Part shown: in pieces, positions 19,537-27,830 of the stretch
Layout: every line of letters begins with the position of its first letter
Numbering within the stretch: the first letter of the stretch is position 1
Origin: Mogibacterium timidum ATCC 33093
GTDB taxonomy: Bacteria; Bacillota; Clostridia; Peptostreptococcales; Anaerovoracaceae
Assembly (NCBI RefSeq): GCF_000525775.1
Contig: NZ_JALU01000018.1
Location: 1-64,000, forward strand
Length of the DNA stretch: 64,000 nt
Direction: 5' to 3'
Position numbers and translations under genes: made by a program
The notes under the pieces: generated by a model
Told to the model about the DNA's origin: nothing
The model's database searches: none
The model's input: the letters and a program-made list of their open reading frames with translations, nothing else

Positions 19537-21291
19537 ATGTCAGATGTTAAGGTAACAATTGATAATATAGAGGTTAATGTTCCTGAAGGTTCTACGCTAC
19601 TGGAGGCAGCGCACATCGCAGGAGTGGATATTCCTACTCTATGTTATCTCAAGGATGTAAATGAAATCGGTGCATGTAGAATGTGTCTGTGTGAAGTAGA
19701 GGGTGCGAGGGCGCTTGTGGCGGCTTGCGTATTCCCTGTATTTGACGGGATGGTAGCACATACAAATACCCCTAAGCTGATTGATTCGAGAAGAAAGAAT
19801 TTGCAGCTTCTGTTGTCGGATCACAACATGGATTGTCTCGGCTGCTATAGAAGCGGGAACTGTGAGTTGCTCAAGCTCTGCAGGAGATACGGAGTGGATG
19901 ATACGGAGTACTATAAGGGTGTTAAGAATCATTCTGTGATTGAGGACAGCTCTAAGTCTATCGTGCGTGACAACAGTAAATGTATCCTATGCCGCCGTTG
20001 CATCGGTGCATGTAACAATCTCCAGAGCATAGGTGTAATCGGGACCAACAGGAGAGGTTTTGATACATATGTCGGAACTGCATTTGACCTGCCACTCGCG
20101 GAGACGAGCTGTGTTAACTGCGGACAGTGTATAGTTTCATGTCCGGTTGGAGCGCTGTACGAGAAGGATTCTGTAACTCAGGTTATGGAAGCAATTGAAG
20201 ATCCGGATAAGTATGTAATAGTTCAGGCGGCACCTTCAACACGTGTTGCTATCGCTGAATGTTTCGATCAGCCGATCGGCACAGAAGCAGAGGGCAAGCT
20301 ATCTGCAGCACTTCACAGACTTGGATTTGACAGGGTGTTCGACACCAACTTCTCAGCCGATCTTACTATCGTCGAGGAGGCGAACGAGCTGATTGAGAGA
20401 GTCCGGGGTGGCGGTGTGCTGCCTATGATTACTTCATGTTCACCGGGGTGGGTTAAATTCTGTGAGCACTACTACCCGGACCTGATTCCTAACCTGTCGA
20501 CATGTAAGTCGCCGCAGCAGATGTTCGGTGCTGTAACCAAGTCGTACTATGCGGAAGTGATGGGGATACCGGCGGACAGGATTGTGTCCGTCAGCGTGAT
20601 GCCTTGTACAGCCAAGAAGCATGAGCTGGGTCGAAATGATCAGGGACAGGACGGATATCAGGACGTCGATTTCTCGATCACGACTAGGGAGTTGGCTAAA
20701 ATGATCAGGCTGGCCGGTATCGAGTTCATGAAGCTTGAGGACGAACCGTACGACAACCCGCTTGGTGAATACACCGGTGCCGGAGTAATATTTGGTGCTA
20801 CAGGCGGTGTAATGGAGGCTGCTCTCAGAACTGCTGTAGAGAAGCTGACAGGTGATGAGCTAATCAATCTGGACTTCGTGGACGTACGCGGAGTTAAGGG
20901 CGTCAAAGAGGCTGAATATGATCTGCAGGGACAGAAGGTCAAGGTTGCTGTTGCCAGCGGACTTGCAAATGCCAGGGTGATTTTAGATAAGGTTAAGGCT
21001 GGAGAAGCTGATTACACCTTCATAGAGATTATGGGATGCCCGGGCGGATGTGTAAACGGCGGTGGACAGCCTCACGTTGATTCGCAGATCAGGAATTTCA
21101 TGGATGTCAGAGCTGAACGTGCAAAGGGCTTGTATACTCTGGACAAGAATGCGCCGATCCGCAAGTCTCACGAGAACCCGGTCATCGTCAAAATGTACGA
21201 AGATTACTTCGGAGTGCCGGGAGGAGAGAGGGCTCACCATCTGCTGCATACAACATACGTAGATAGAGTAGTTAATGTTCAGGTCGATTAG
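19537..21291 (+). CDS. hydA: [FeFe] hydrogenase catalytic subunit
   Basis: A 584-residue catalytic subunit. An N-terminal [2Fe-2S] domain (C36, C47, C50, C64), the His-Cys3-type segment near 96-109 and two [4Fe-4S] sites (149-159 and 192-202) lead to the H-cluster domain. Its motifs are TSCSPGW (299-305), MPCTAKKHE (355-363) and GCPGGCVNGGGQP (500-512). The first has Ser where the best studied monomeric enzymes have a second Cys. The C-terminal small-subunit-like region is fused. It lies 13 bases after hydB. Maturases HydE, F and G are not in this window. Confidence 0.95.
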   Translation: MSDVKVTIDNIEVNVPEGSTLLEAAHIAGVDIPTLCYLKDVNEIGACRMCLCEVEGARALVAACVFPVFDGMVAHTNTPKLIDSRRKNLQLLLSDHNMDCLGCYRSGNCELLKLCRRYGVDDTEYYKGVKNHSVIEDSSKSIVRDNSKCILCRRCIGACNNLQSIGVIGTNRRGFDTYVGTAFDLPLAETSCVNCGQCIVSCPVGALYEKDSVTQVMEAIEDPDKYVIVQAAPSTRVAIAECFDQPIGTEAEGKLSAALHRLGFDRVFDTNFSADLTIVEEANELIERVRGGGVLPMITSCSPGWVKFCEHYYPDLIPNLSTCKSPQQMFGAVTKSYYAEVMGIPADRIVSVSVMPCTAKKHELGRNDQGQDGYQDVDFSITTRELAKMIRLAGIEFMKLEDEPYDNPLGEYTGAGVIFGATGGVMEAALRTAVEKLTGDELINLDFVDVRGVKGVKEAEYDLQGQKVKVAVASGLANARVILDKVKAGEADYTFIEIMGCPGGCVNGGGQPHVDSQIRNFMDVRAERAKGLYTLDKNAPIRKSHENPVIVKMYEDYFGVPGGERAHHLLHTTYVDRVVNVQVD

Positions 21292-21397
21292 TTGACCATA
21301 CAGCTTGGGAACTTTTGTTGCCCGGATTCTGCTAGGCAAGTGAAACATGCTGATCACAATAAATACAAAAAATATAAGCAAATAGATGATGAAGTGC

Positions 21398-21427
21398 AAA
21401 ATCCCGTCTCGGTAGAGACGGGATTTT
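21398..21427. terminator. Bidirectional terminator hydA / M18 peptidase
   Basis: AAAATCCCGTCTC (21398-21410) and GAGACGGGATTTT (21415-21427) form a perfect 13-bp stem with loop GGTA. The flanking A and T tracts suit termination from both sides, as fits two convergent genes. Confidence 0.85.
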
Positions 21428-21508
21428 GTGCATATCTGATATTTGTAAATCTTTCGGCGTATAGACGACGATTAATCGCGGACATACATCGCGGGAAATA
21501 TAAAGGCT

Positions 21509-22888
21509 CTATGCTTCAAGGATAAACGCCTTGTAACCCTTATAAGCCTCATATACATCGGACTTGCTGACAGCTTCATAGGGAGCATGCATGTTGAGAA
21601 CGGCAATGCCGCTGTCCACGACTTCCATGCCATACAGGGCGAGGATATAAGCTATAGTGCCGCCGCCGCCGACATCTACCTTGCCGAGTTCGGCAGACTG
21701 GAATTTGACGTCGTGCTTGTGCATTATGGCGCGTAGATGTCCCAGATATTCAGCATTGGCATCGTTAGAACCCCCTTTGCCTCTGCTGCCGGTATACTTG
21801 TTGAATACTATTCCGCGTCCGAACAGAGCAGCGTTTCTCTTGCTGAACTTGTCAGCATACATAGGGTCGTAGGTTGCACTGACGTCGGATGAGAGCATGC
21901 GCGAATTTCGGAGAACGCGTGCGGCATTCAGTTCTGTGTAGATTCCCATTCTATCCAACAGCTCTCTCACTATATCCTCGAAGAAGTGTGATTGCATACC
22001 TGTTGCGCCGTAGCTTCCAATCTCTTCCTTGTCGACGAACAGTCCGCAGGTCGTGGTCTTGGGATTATCAACTTCAAACAGGGCAACGGCGGACGTGTAG
22101 GCGCACGATCTGTCGTCATGTCCGTAACCCAGAATCAGACTTCTATCGAGGCCGGCTTCTCTAGCTCTGCCGGATGGAACTGCTTCAATCTCAGCCGACC
22201 AGAAATCGTCCTCTTCAATATCATATTTATCCTTGAGCAGCTTGAGTACGTTGGCCTTGACAGCGTTTTCAGTGTCTTCATCGAGAGGCTGCGTGCCAAA
22301 TACGATATCCATATTCTCGCCGTCAATCAGCTTGGTGCCTGTGAGCTGCATCTGGTCTTGTGCGAGATGAATGAGCAGGTCGCTGATGAAGAAGACCGGA
22401 TCCGTAGGGGCCTCGCCGATATTGACATTGACAACTGTTCCGTCCTTCTTAGCGACTACACCGTGAAGTGCGAGCGGCATTGTAACCCACTGGTACTTCT
22501 TGATGCCACCGTAATATTGTGTGTCCAGATAAGCGAACTCGTCTGTCTCGTACAGTGGGTTCTGTTTGAGATCGATTCGCGGTGAATCGATGTGCGCACC
22601 GAGGATGTTCATGCCGCGGTTAACGATATCTTCGCCGATGTTAAATGTAACCAGACTCTTATGCATATTTACCGCGTAGACCTTACTGCCTACATCCAAA
22701 GTCTCGTTATTCCTGATTACCTCGTTTAAGTCGCGGTATCCGTGCTCTTCAGCCATCTTGACCAGTAAATCAGTGCACTCGCGCTCTGTCTTGCCCTCAG
22801 AAATAAAGTCTATGTATCCTTTGCTGAGCTTATCGAGCGCTTCAAGCTCAGCGGGAGAGTAGCTATTCCATGCGTTTTTATCTTTCAT
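21509..22888 (-). CDS. M18-family aminopeptidase
   Basis: A 459-residue dinuclear zinc aminopeptidase of the M18 (aspartyl aminopeptidase) family, which releases N-terminal residues from peptides in the cytoplasm. Recognisable segments are GAHIDSPRIDLKQNP (first metal His), VDKEEIGSYGATGMQSHFFE (catalytic and metal Glu) and the C-terminal GIAVLNMHAPYEAVSKSD (last metal His). ATG 22888 follows AGGAGG with good spacing; an upstream in-frame start at 22921 lacks a site. It appears to be a single-gene unit. Confidence 0.93.
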   Translation of the reverse strand: MKDKNAWNSYSPAELEALDKLSKGYIDFISEGKTERECTDLLVKMAEEHGYRDLNEVIRNNETLDVGSKVYAVNMHKSLVTFNIGEDIVNRGMNILGAHIDSPRIDLKQNPLYETDEFAYLDTQYYGGIKKYQWVTMPLALHGVVAKKDGTVVNVNIGEAPTDPVFFISDLLIHLAQDQMQLTGTKLIDGENMDIVFGTQPLDEDTENAVKANVLKLLKDKYDIEEDDFWSAEIEAVPSGRAREAGLDRSLILGYGHDDRSCAYTSAVALFEVDNPKTTTCGLFVDKEEIGSYGATGMQSHFFEDIVRELLDRMGIYTELNAARVLRNSRMLSSDVSATYDPMYADKFSKRNAALFGRGIVFNKYTGSRGKGGSNDANAEYLGHLRAIMHKHDVKFQSAELGKVDVGGGGTIAYILALYGMEVVDSGIAVLNMHAPYEAVSKSDVYEAYKGYKAFILEA

Positions 22889-22966
22889 AAATACCTCCTG
22901 TAATGCATATGATGGTATCATAAATGGGAGTTGGGCACAATCACGTTCATGTGATGGTGTTATGAA

Positions 22967-22995
22967 TTGATGGGCTTTGCGCCGTGTGATACAAT
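22967..22995 (+). promoter_or_regulatory. Predicted promoter of the COG2426 gene
   Basis: TTGATG (22967-22972), 17 bases, TACAAT (22990-22995). It would give a leader of about 165 bases that contains the repeated mini-ORFs. Confidence 0.55.
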
Positions 22996-23061
22996 TGACT
23001 GGTCCACTGCAGGATAAAGCAGATGGCCGATTATGAAAAAGGTTATATTTTTATTTGAGTA

Positions 23062-23090
23062 TACATGACTAACTCCGTTAGTTCGTAAAG
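23062..23090 (+). repeat. Leader repeat copy 1 with mini-ORF MTNSVSS
   Basis: This 29-base unit is nearly identical to 23128-23156. ATG at 23066 opens a seven-codon ORF, MTNSVSS, ending TAA. The same bases form a small hairpin, CTAAC-TCC-GTTAG. Confidence 0.7.
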
Positions 23091-23127
23091 TCCAATTCCT
23101 TGTTCTGGGGAATGGGCACATATACAA

Positions 23128-23156
23128 TACATGATTAACTCCAGTAGTTCGTAAAG
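23128..23156 (+). repeat. Leader repeat copy 2 with mini-ORF MINSSSS
   Basis: Second copy of the 29-base unit, differing at only a few bases. It encodes MINSSSS then TAA and ends directly at the AGAGGAGG ribosome site of the next gene. Between the copies, ATTCC...GGAAT near 23094-23114 can form another hairpin. Confidence 0.7.
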
Positions 23157-23166
23157 AGGAGGACGG

Positions 23167-23613
23167 ATGATTACAACACTGCTGATGGCTATGGTGCCGG
23201 TCATAGAGCTGCGCGGTGCGATTCCATACGGAGTTGCTGTAGCCGGTCTTGAGATATGGCAGGCGGCACTGATAGCGGTAATTGGAAATCTGCTGCCAAT
23301 TCCTTTTCTGGTAGTTTTTACCAGAGATGTATTCGCTTGGATGCGCAAAAAATCCGAACGACTCGATAGAATCGTCGTTAGAATGGAAAAGAAAGCGGAC
23401 AAGAACAAGGACGTGGTACTCAGATACCAGTTCTGGGGGTTAATGATTCTGGTAGCCATTCCGCTTCCCGGTACAGGCGCCTGGACAGGCGCGCTGGTTG
23501 CAGCACTGATGGATCTGCAGCTCAAGAGGGCTATGCCTGCTATTGCGCTGGGTGTAGTCATAGCGGCAATAATAGTAACATGGATAACGTATGGAGCATC
23601 CGTGTTTTTGTAG
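23167..23613 (+). CDS. COG2426 small multidrug-export-like membrane protein
   Basis: A 148-residue integral membrane protein of the family labelled small multi-drug export (COG2426). The label is historical and substrates are not established. There are about four hydrophobic segments, with the conserved VPVIELRGAIPYGVAVAG at the start and IPLPGTGAWTGALVAAL near residue 97. AGAGGAGG precedes ATG 23167. The unusual leader with two repeated short ORFs suggests regulated expression. Confidence 0.82.
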   Translation: MITTLLMAMVPVIELRGAIPYGVAVAGLEIWQAALIAVIGNLLPIPFLVVFTRDVFAWMRKKSERLDRIVVRMEKKADKNKDVVLRYQFWGLMILVAIPLPGTGAWTGALVAALMDLQLKRAMPAIALGVVIAAIIVTWITYGASVFL

Positions 23614-23778
23614 GATCTGCATATGACAAAGCTGTCTAATGCTTTACGCCTGCATAATCCGGATAATCAAGTTCATAGCGGTTAAATTCCGACTGAATAT
23701 CCTCAGTGAGGCTTTCGCCTATCGTATGAGATCTCTTCCATCGCTTTGTCAATCGCAGATACGTATTTCCCTATAATT

Positions 23779-25095
23779 TTAAATCTTGAATGTCTGGAAC
23801 TTCTCGTCCTCGCCTTCCTCACTGAACAGATAGTCCTTGCCGGGTAGCAGGCTGTTAGCTGCAATTCCGACAATGGCTGCGATAGCCAGTCCGGAAAGCG
23901 TGATGTTTACACCGGCAACCTTGAATGAGAGTCCGCCAATCTGGTTGAAGCCTAGCGAGCATACCAGAATTAAGGCTGTGATGATGGTGTTTCTGGTGTT
24001 CTTGAAGTTAACCTGGTTTTCAACCAAGTTTCTGATTCCGACTGCGGAAATCATACCGTAGAGTATCAGGGATACGCCACCGATAATGGCTGCCGGAATA
24101 GTCTCGATTATGAATGCAAATTTTGGAATGAACGACAGCACAATCGCAAAGCATGCTGCAATTCTGATTACCAGCGGATCGTACACCTTGGTGAGTGCGA
24201 GTACTCCCGTGTTCTCGCCGTAGGTTGTATTTGCAGGGCCGCCAAATAAAGAAGCCATCATCGTGGCTAACCCGTCTCCCAGCAGAGTGCGGTGCAGTCC
24301 GGGATCCTTGATATAGTTATTGCCTGTTGTAGCACCGATGGCGGAGATGTCTCCGATGTGTTCCATCATGGTAGCCAACGCGATAGGGGTGATCGTGATG
24401 ATGGCGCTGAGATCGAACTTTGCCATCATGATTGGTGGAAGTGCAACCAATGACTGTCTGCTCATACCGGTGAAGTCTATCCTGCCCATCAGCAGCGCAA
24501 CTGCGTAAGCGATAACTACGCCCAAAATAATAGGGACAATCTTGGCCATGCCGCGTCCCCACATGTTGAAGAATATAATAGACGCGAGGGCTATAATCGC
24601 CAGAAGCCAGTCTGTCTGAGCGTTCTTGATAGCAGAAGGAGCAAGTATCAATCCGATGGAGATTATTATTGGTCCGGTAACTACAGGAGGAAAGACTCTC
24701 ATGACCTTTTCTATCGTAAAGAATTTGATGAGTGTTGCGAGAACTACGTATACGAAGCCTGCAACCAGGACACCGCCACATGCGTATGGAAGCATCTCGG
24801 TATTGGGATGTCCGTTCTGCAGCGGAGCAACTGCTGCGTATCCGCCGAGAAAAGCAAACGACGAACCGAGGAATGCAGGAACCTTCCCCTTCGTGATAAT
24901 GTGGAATAGCAGCGTGCCCAGACCTGCCATCAAAAGTGTTGTCGAAATGTTTAAGCCTGTCAGCAGCGGGACCAACACGGTAGCGCCAAACATGGCGAAG
25001 GTGTGCTGCAGTCCGAGCAGAATGGTCTTGGGCCAACCCAGCGTTCTCGCGTCGGTTATGCCGTTAGAGTACTGATGTTCGTTACTCTGTGTCAT
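23779..25095 (-). CDS. uraA: Uracil permease (NCS2 family)
   Basis: A 438-residue nucleobase:H+ symporter with 12-14 membrane segments. The N-terminal GLQHTFAMFGATVLVPLLTG and the central ATMMEHIGDISAIG and NTTYGENTG segments are the UraA signatures; the last holds the substrate-binding loop. The ribosome site AAGGAGG sits before ATG 25095. The gene follows lexA by 35 bases on the same strand, and no PyrR-type attenuator fits in that gap. Uracil is the likely substrate by similarity; xanthine is less likely. Confidence 0.92.
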   Translation of the reverse strand: MTQSNEHQYSNGITDARTLGWPKTILLGLQHTFAMFGATVLVPLLTGLNISTTLLMAGLGTLLFHIITKGKVPAFLGSSFAFLGGYAAVAPLQNGHPNTEMLPYACGGVLVAGFVYVVLATLIKFFTIEKVMRVFPPVVTGPIIISIGLILAPSAIKNAQTDWLLAIIALASIIFFNMWGRGMAKIVPIILGVVIAYAVALLMGRIDFTGMSRQSLVALPPIMMAKFDLSAIITITPIALATMMEHIGDISAIGATTGNNYIKDPGLHRTLLGDGLATMMASLFGGPANTTYGENTGVLALTKVYDPLVIRIAACFAIVLSFIPKFAFIIETIPAAIIGGVSLILYGMISAVGIRNLVENQVNFKNTRNTIITALILVCSLGFNQIGGLSFKVAGVNITLSGLAIAAIVGIAANSLLPGKDYLFSEEGEDEKFQTFKI

Positions 25096-25130
25096 TGTAT
25101 CCTCCTTGGGGAAATTAAAACATGAAAAAA

Positions 25131-25769
25131 TTAATTAAAATATCTAAAGACTCCCTTGACCTTGCCGACAATCGTGCAATCATCGACGATGATCGGATCC
25201 ATGAAGTCATTTTCAGGCTGAAGTCTGATATGATCCTTCTCCTTGTAAAATCTCTTAACCGTGGCCTCTGTCTCAAAGGCGCCCTGTATCATTGCTACGA
25301 CGATATCTCCGTTTGCCGCGGTCTGATCTTCCTGCACAATCAGGTAATCACCGTCGTTGATACCGGCATTGACCATGCTGTCTCCGTGCACTACAAGCAG
25401 GAAGTTGTTGCCATTTCCGATAAACCTGGCGGGGAATGGAATGCTGTCTTCGATATTTTGCTCGGACAGGATAGGTACCCCTGCCGCTACATTCCCTATT
25501 ACCGGCAGCTGAACCATACTGATATCGTCAGCTTCGAATTCTGCATTCTGATGCTCGCAGTCAACAACCGCAAGTGCGCGAGGCTTACTGGGGTCCTTTC
25601 TGATGTACCCCAGTGACTCCAGCGCCTTGATATCGCTGTAAACTGTAGATGTTGACTTGATGCCTATGGCATCGCAAATCTCCCTCACGGTAGGAGGGAA
25701 TCCCTTGAGCTTGATAGTTTCTTTCATATATGCCAGTACCTTCTGCTGGCGTTCCTCGCTCTTCTTCAT
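25131..25769 (-). CDS. lexA: LexA repressor
   Basis: A 212-residue SOS repressor. The N-terminal winged helix covers about 1-70 (PPTVREICDAIGIKSTSTVY). The C-terminal autoprotease has cleavage site Ala96-Gly97 in NVAAGVP, nucleophile Ser131 in HGDSMVNAG and general base Lys172 in EATVKRF. I choose ATG 25769 behind AGAGG; the upstream TTG at 25790 has no site. I see no clear LexA box in its own promoter region, but there is a good candidate upstream of the radical SAM gene that precedes it. Confidence 0.95.
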   Translation of the reverse strand: MKKSEERQQKVLAYMKETIKLKGFPPTVREICDAIGIKSTSTVYSDIKALESLGYIRKDPSKPRALAVVDCEHQNAEFEADDISMVQLPVIGNVAAGVPILSEQNIEDSIPFPARFIGNGNNFLLVVHGDSMVNAGINDGDYLIVQEDQTAANGDIVVAMIQGAFETEATVKRFYKEKDHIRLQPENDFMDPIIVDDCTIVGKVKGVFRYFN

Positions 25770-25892
25770 ATCAAATCCTCTATCTGTCAAATAAACCGAA
25801 GTGATGAAGTATACAAATTGAGAGTATAATCGCTATTGATTGCGCTGCCTGGGATTCAGACTGGCGATTTATAGTTATAGATATCACTATCA

Positions 25893-26708
25893 CTATAAAG
25901 TCAACGAGTTGAGCGTTAACTCTTCACCGTAATTGTTCCAGTCATCATATATCTCCCCGGTCTGCCTGATGATGATGTCACCAACTCTTCCGTTAATCTT
26001 GCTATAGGGCAGAGTTTTGTGATAGGTGATTCTGCTGTCATCGAGTTGAAACAGGAAGCCGGTACGGAAAAGCTCCTTCTCCAGCTGTCCCTTGTATTCG
26101 GCGATGGAGCTTATGAGCCTGAACAGATCGTCCTGCTCAGTGTCAAACACGTTGTCAAGAGTCAGCTTGGAGTAATTGGCTCTTAGCTGAATCTCGTGTC
26201 CCGCGAATCGATCGAGAACCTTGAGAAGCTTCTCCTTAGTCTCAGGCTCGTTGGCATCCTGGAATACTACGCAGTTTATGCGATGAGGTACCTCGAGCAA
26301 ATCGAAAATCCCGTCCGAGCACTCCTTTACGTAGTGCTTGAGATGTCTGGAAACATTGATACAGCTAATCTTGTCCTTGTTCCTGTTGAGAACCTCGGCA
26401 ACCTTGTGGATATCCTGAGTCTCGTTGGTCGGAAGTGTGGTGTTGATGTAGACGTGATGACCATCCTTGATGTGATTCAAGATGTCCTGAAGCGCATCCA
26501 AGTCGGCAAGAGGCTCACCGCCTGTCAAAACCACATCGTTATGAGGCAGCACCTTATCCATCAGGTCAAGCGCTTTATAGCATCGGTCTAAATTAAACGA
26601 TGATGTATCTCTATAATCATCTTTATTTACACAGAAAGGGCAGCAGTTGTTGCAGTCGTACGGAACGAACATTGTGACTGTTGGCCCCTCCTTAATAAAA
26701 TCCTTCAT
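25893..26708 (-). CDS. Radical SAM protein, LexA-linked
   Basis: A 271-residue radical SAM enzyme. The [4Fe-4S] ligands are Cys19, Cys23 and Cys26 (CX3CX2C) and the SAM-binding LTGGEPL lies near residue 61. No extra Cys-rich SPASM or twitch domain is obvious. The C-terminal part is unlike characterised families I know, so the substrate is unknown. Its promoter (26742-26770) has a near-consensus LexA box in the spacer, and lexA is the next gene on the same strand, suggesting DNA-damage control. Confidence 0.82.
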   Translation of the reverse strand: MKDFIKEGPTVTMFVPYDCNNCCPFCVNKDDYRDTSSFNLDRCYKALDLMDKVLPHNDVVLTGGEPLADLDALQDILNHIKDGHHVYINTTLPTNETQDIHKVAEVLNRNKDKISCINVSRHLKHYVKECSDGIFDLLEVPHRINCVVFQDANEPETKEKLLKVLDRFAGHEIQLRANYSKLTLDNVFDTEQDDLFRLISSIAEYKGQLEKELFRTGFLFQLDDSRITYHKTLPYSKINGRVGDIIIRQTGEIYDDWNNYGEELTLNSLTL

Positions 26709-26741
26709 TCCAGTTTAATCTCCCTGTACTAAAATCACCAA

Positions 26742-26770
26742 ATTATACCATTTCGAACAGTTGTTTGCAA
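26742..26770 (-). promoter_or_regulatory. Predicted promoter of the radical SAM gene
   Basis: Read on the minus strand: TTGCAA (26770-26765), 17 bases, TATAAT (26747-26742). The start codon is 33 bases downstream. Confidence 0.75.
26754..26767 (-). promoter_or_regulatory. LexA-box-like operator
   Basis: CAAACAACTGTTCG on the minus strand closely matches the Firmicutes SOS box (CGAACRNRYGTTYG on either strand, about one mismatch). It overlaps the -35 hexamer and spacer, where bound LexA would block RNA polymerase. Confidence 0.6.
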
Positions 26771-26836
26771 TTGAAATGGTGAGAAAATGCAATAATTTGA
26801 ACGACTTTAAAATGCACAGTAATCTGAACAAAAGTC

Positions 26837-26865
26837 TTTAACGGTACGATTCTATCATGTATACT
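26837..26865 (+). promoter_or_regulatory. Possible promoter of the Mrp-like operon
   Basis: TTTAAC (26837-26842), 17 bases, TATACT (26860-26865), 64 bases before the first gene. The -35 match is weak. Confidence 0.45.
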
Positions 26866-26929
26866 TATATAGCAATTATATTTTCAATCAGTTTTATAAC
26901 GTTTTATAAATGAAAGGTTAAAGGTAGAG

Positions 26930-27577
26930 ATGAGAGACTTCTTTCGCGACCGACACCTGGTGAGCAATCCATATCTGAACTTCCTGGAAGTGTTCAGCTT
27001 GTTATTGCTTTTGTGGATCGTGATGTCAGAGATATTTCAGGTGAAATTCGTTTTATACGGATGTATTTCCGCATTTTTGATTTCATGCTTTGTCATAGAT
27101 TCTCTGAGAATTGGAGGCCTCAAATCCGACTGCACATATTTCATTCTACATGCCAACTATCTGAAGCTCCTAATATACTTCCTGTGGCTGATCAAGGAAG
27201 TGGTGAAAAGTGCTGTGGATGTCACCGGGATTATATTGACATCCAATGACAAGATAGATCCGCTTGTAGTGTGGTTCAAGGCGGACTATGATAATCCGGC
27301 AGCGAGGGCTATTCTTGCAAATTCAATAACCTTAACTCCGGGAACTGTCACCATCGATATATATGACAGTGGCGTTTTTTCTGTACACGCACTCAACCGA
27401 AAGTTTGCCGACGGATTGCTTTCGGGTGATATGCAGAAGAGGATTGCCAAACTCTACGGTGAGGAGATCGATTACCGTGTCGTCGATGTGGTGGTTGATA
27501 CGGATTATACAGTTAAGGAAGTTGTCGAGCTGACAACCAAGCGATTCAAGAGAAGGAGAAAGAAGAAAAATGCATAG
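26930..27577 (+). CDS. mrpE: Mrp-type antiporter subunit E
   Basis: A 215-residue MNHE/MrpE subunit of the multi-subunit cation/proton antiporter. Two to three membrane segments lie in the first ~85 residues, and the soluble part contains ANSITLTPGTVTIDI, the family signature, near residue 130. The C-terminus ends in a basic tail (KRFKRRRKKK). AAGGTAGAG precedes the ATG. It overlaps mrpF by eight bases and opens a ten-gene operon in the order E-F-G-DUF4040-B-C-D-D-small-D. Confidence 0.9.
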   Translation: MRDFFRDRHLVSNPYLNFLEVFSLLLLLWIVMSEIFQVKFVLYGCISAFLISCFVIDSLRIGGLKSDCTYFILHANYLKLLIYFLWLIKEVVKSAVDVTGIILTSNDKIDPLVVWFKADYDNPAARAILANSITLTPGTVTIDIYDSGVFSVHALNRKFADGLLSGDMQKRIAKLYGEEIDYRVVDVVVDTDYTVKEVVELTTKRFKRRRKKKNA

Positions 27578-27830
27578 TTTTTTCATTGCAATTCTTGCCG
27601 GCCTTCTAGCGATTGTGCTGACGATGATCATCACGATGTTTGTCGGCAAGACTGTATACGATAAGCTTAATGCGCTGTTTGTAATAAATACGAATATAGT
27701 AATGCTGATTCTGGTAGTGGGACTGATTGATGACAGAATGGACATGCATATCGATATCGCTCTCAGCTATGCGATTCTCGGTTTCATTACAACTGTAATT
27801 TTGGCTAAATTCATAGGAGGTAGGAGGTAA
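27570..27830 (+). CDS. mrpF: Mrp-type antiporter subunit F
   Basis: An 86-residue protein with three membrane segments (about 4-24, 33-53 and 59-80), including the VVGLIDDRMDMHIDIALSYA region typical of MrpF. It overlaps its neighbours on both sides (8 bases with mrpE, 1 base with mrpG), indicating coupled translation. Confidence 0.88.
   Translation: MHSFFIAILAGLLAIVLTMIITMFVGKTVYDKLNALFVINTNIVMLILVVGLIDDRMDMHIDIALSYAILGFITTVILAKFIGGRR

Noticed and set aside
21992-22585. Plus-strand ORF of 197 codons inside the M18 peptidase gene
   Set aside because: Antisense to a conserved enzyme, with no ribosome site or recognisable family.
23062-23156. Repeat pair as a CRISPR remnant
   Set aside because: Only two copies, each holding an ORF of equal length, and no cas genes nearby.
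25096-25130. PyrR attenuator before uraA
   Set aside because: Only 35 bases separate lexA and uraA; no hairpin or PyrR motif fits.
25770-25892. LexA box in front of lexA itself
   Set aside because: I looked for GAAC-N4-GTTC-like sequence on both strands and saw none convincing; autoregulation may act through the upstream promoter.
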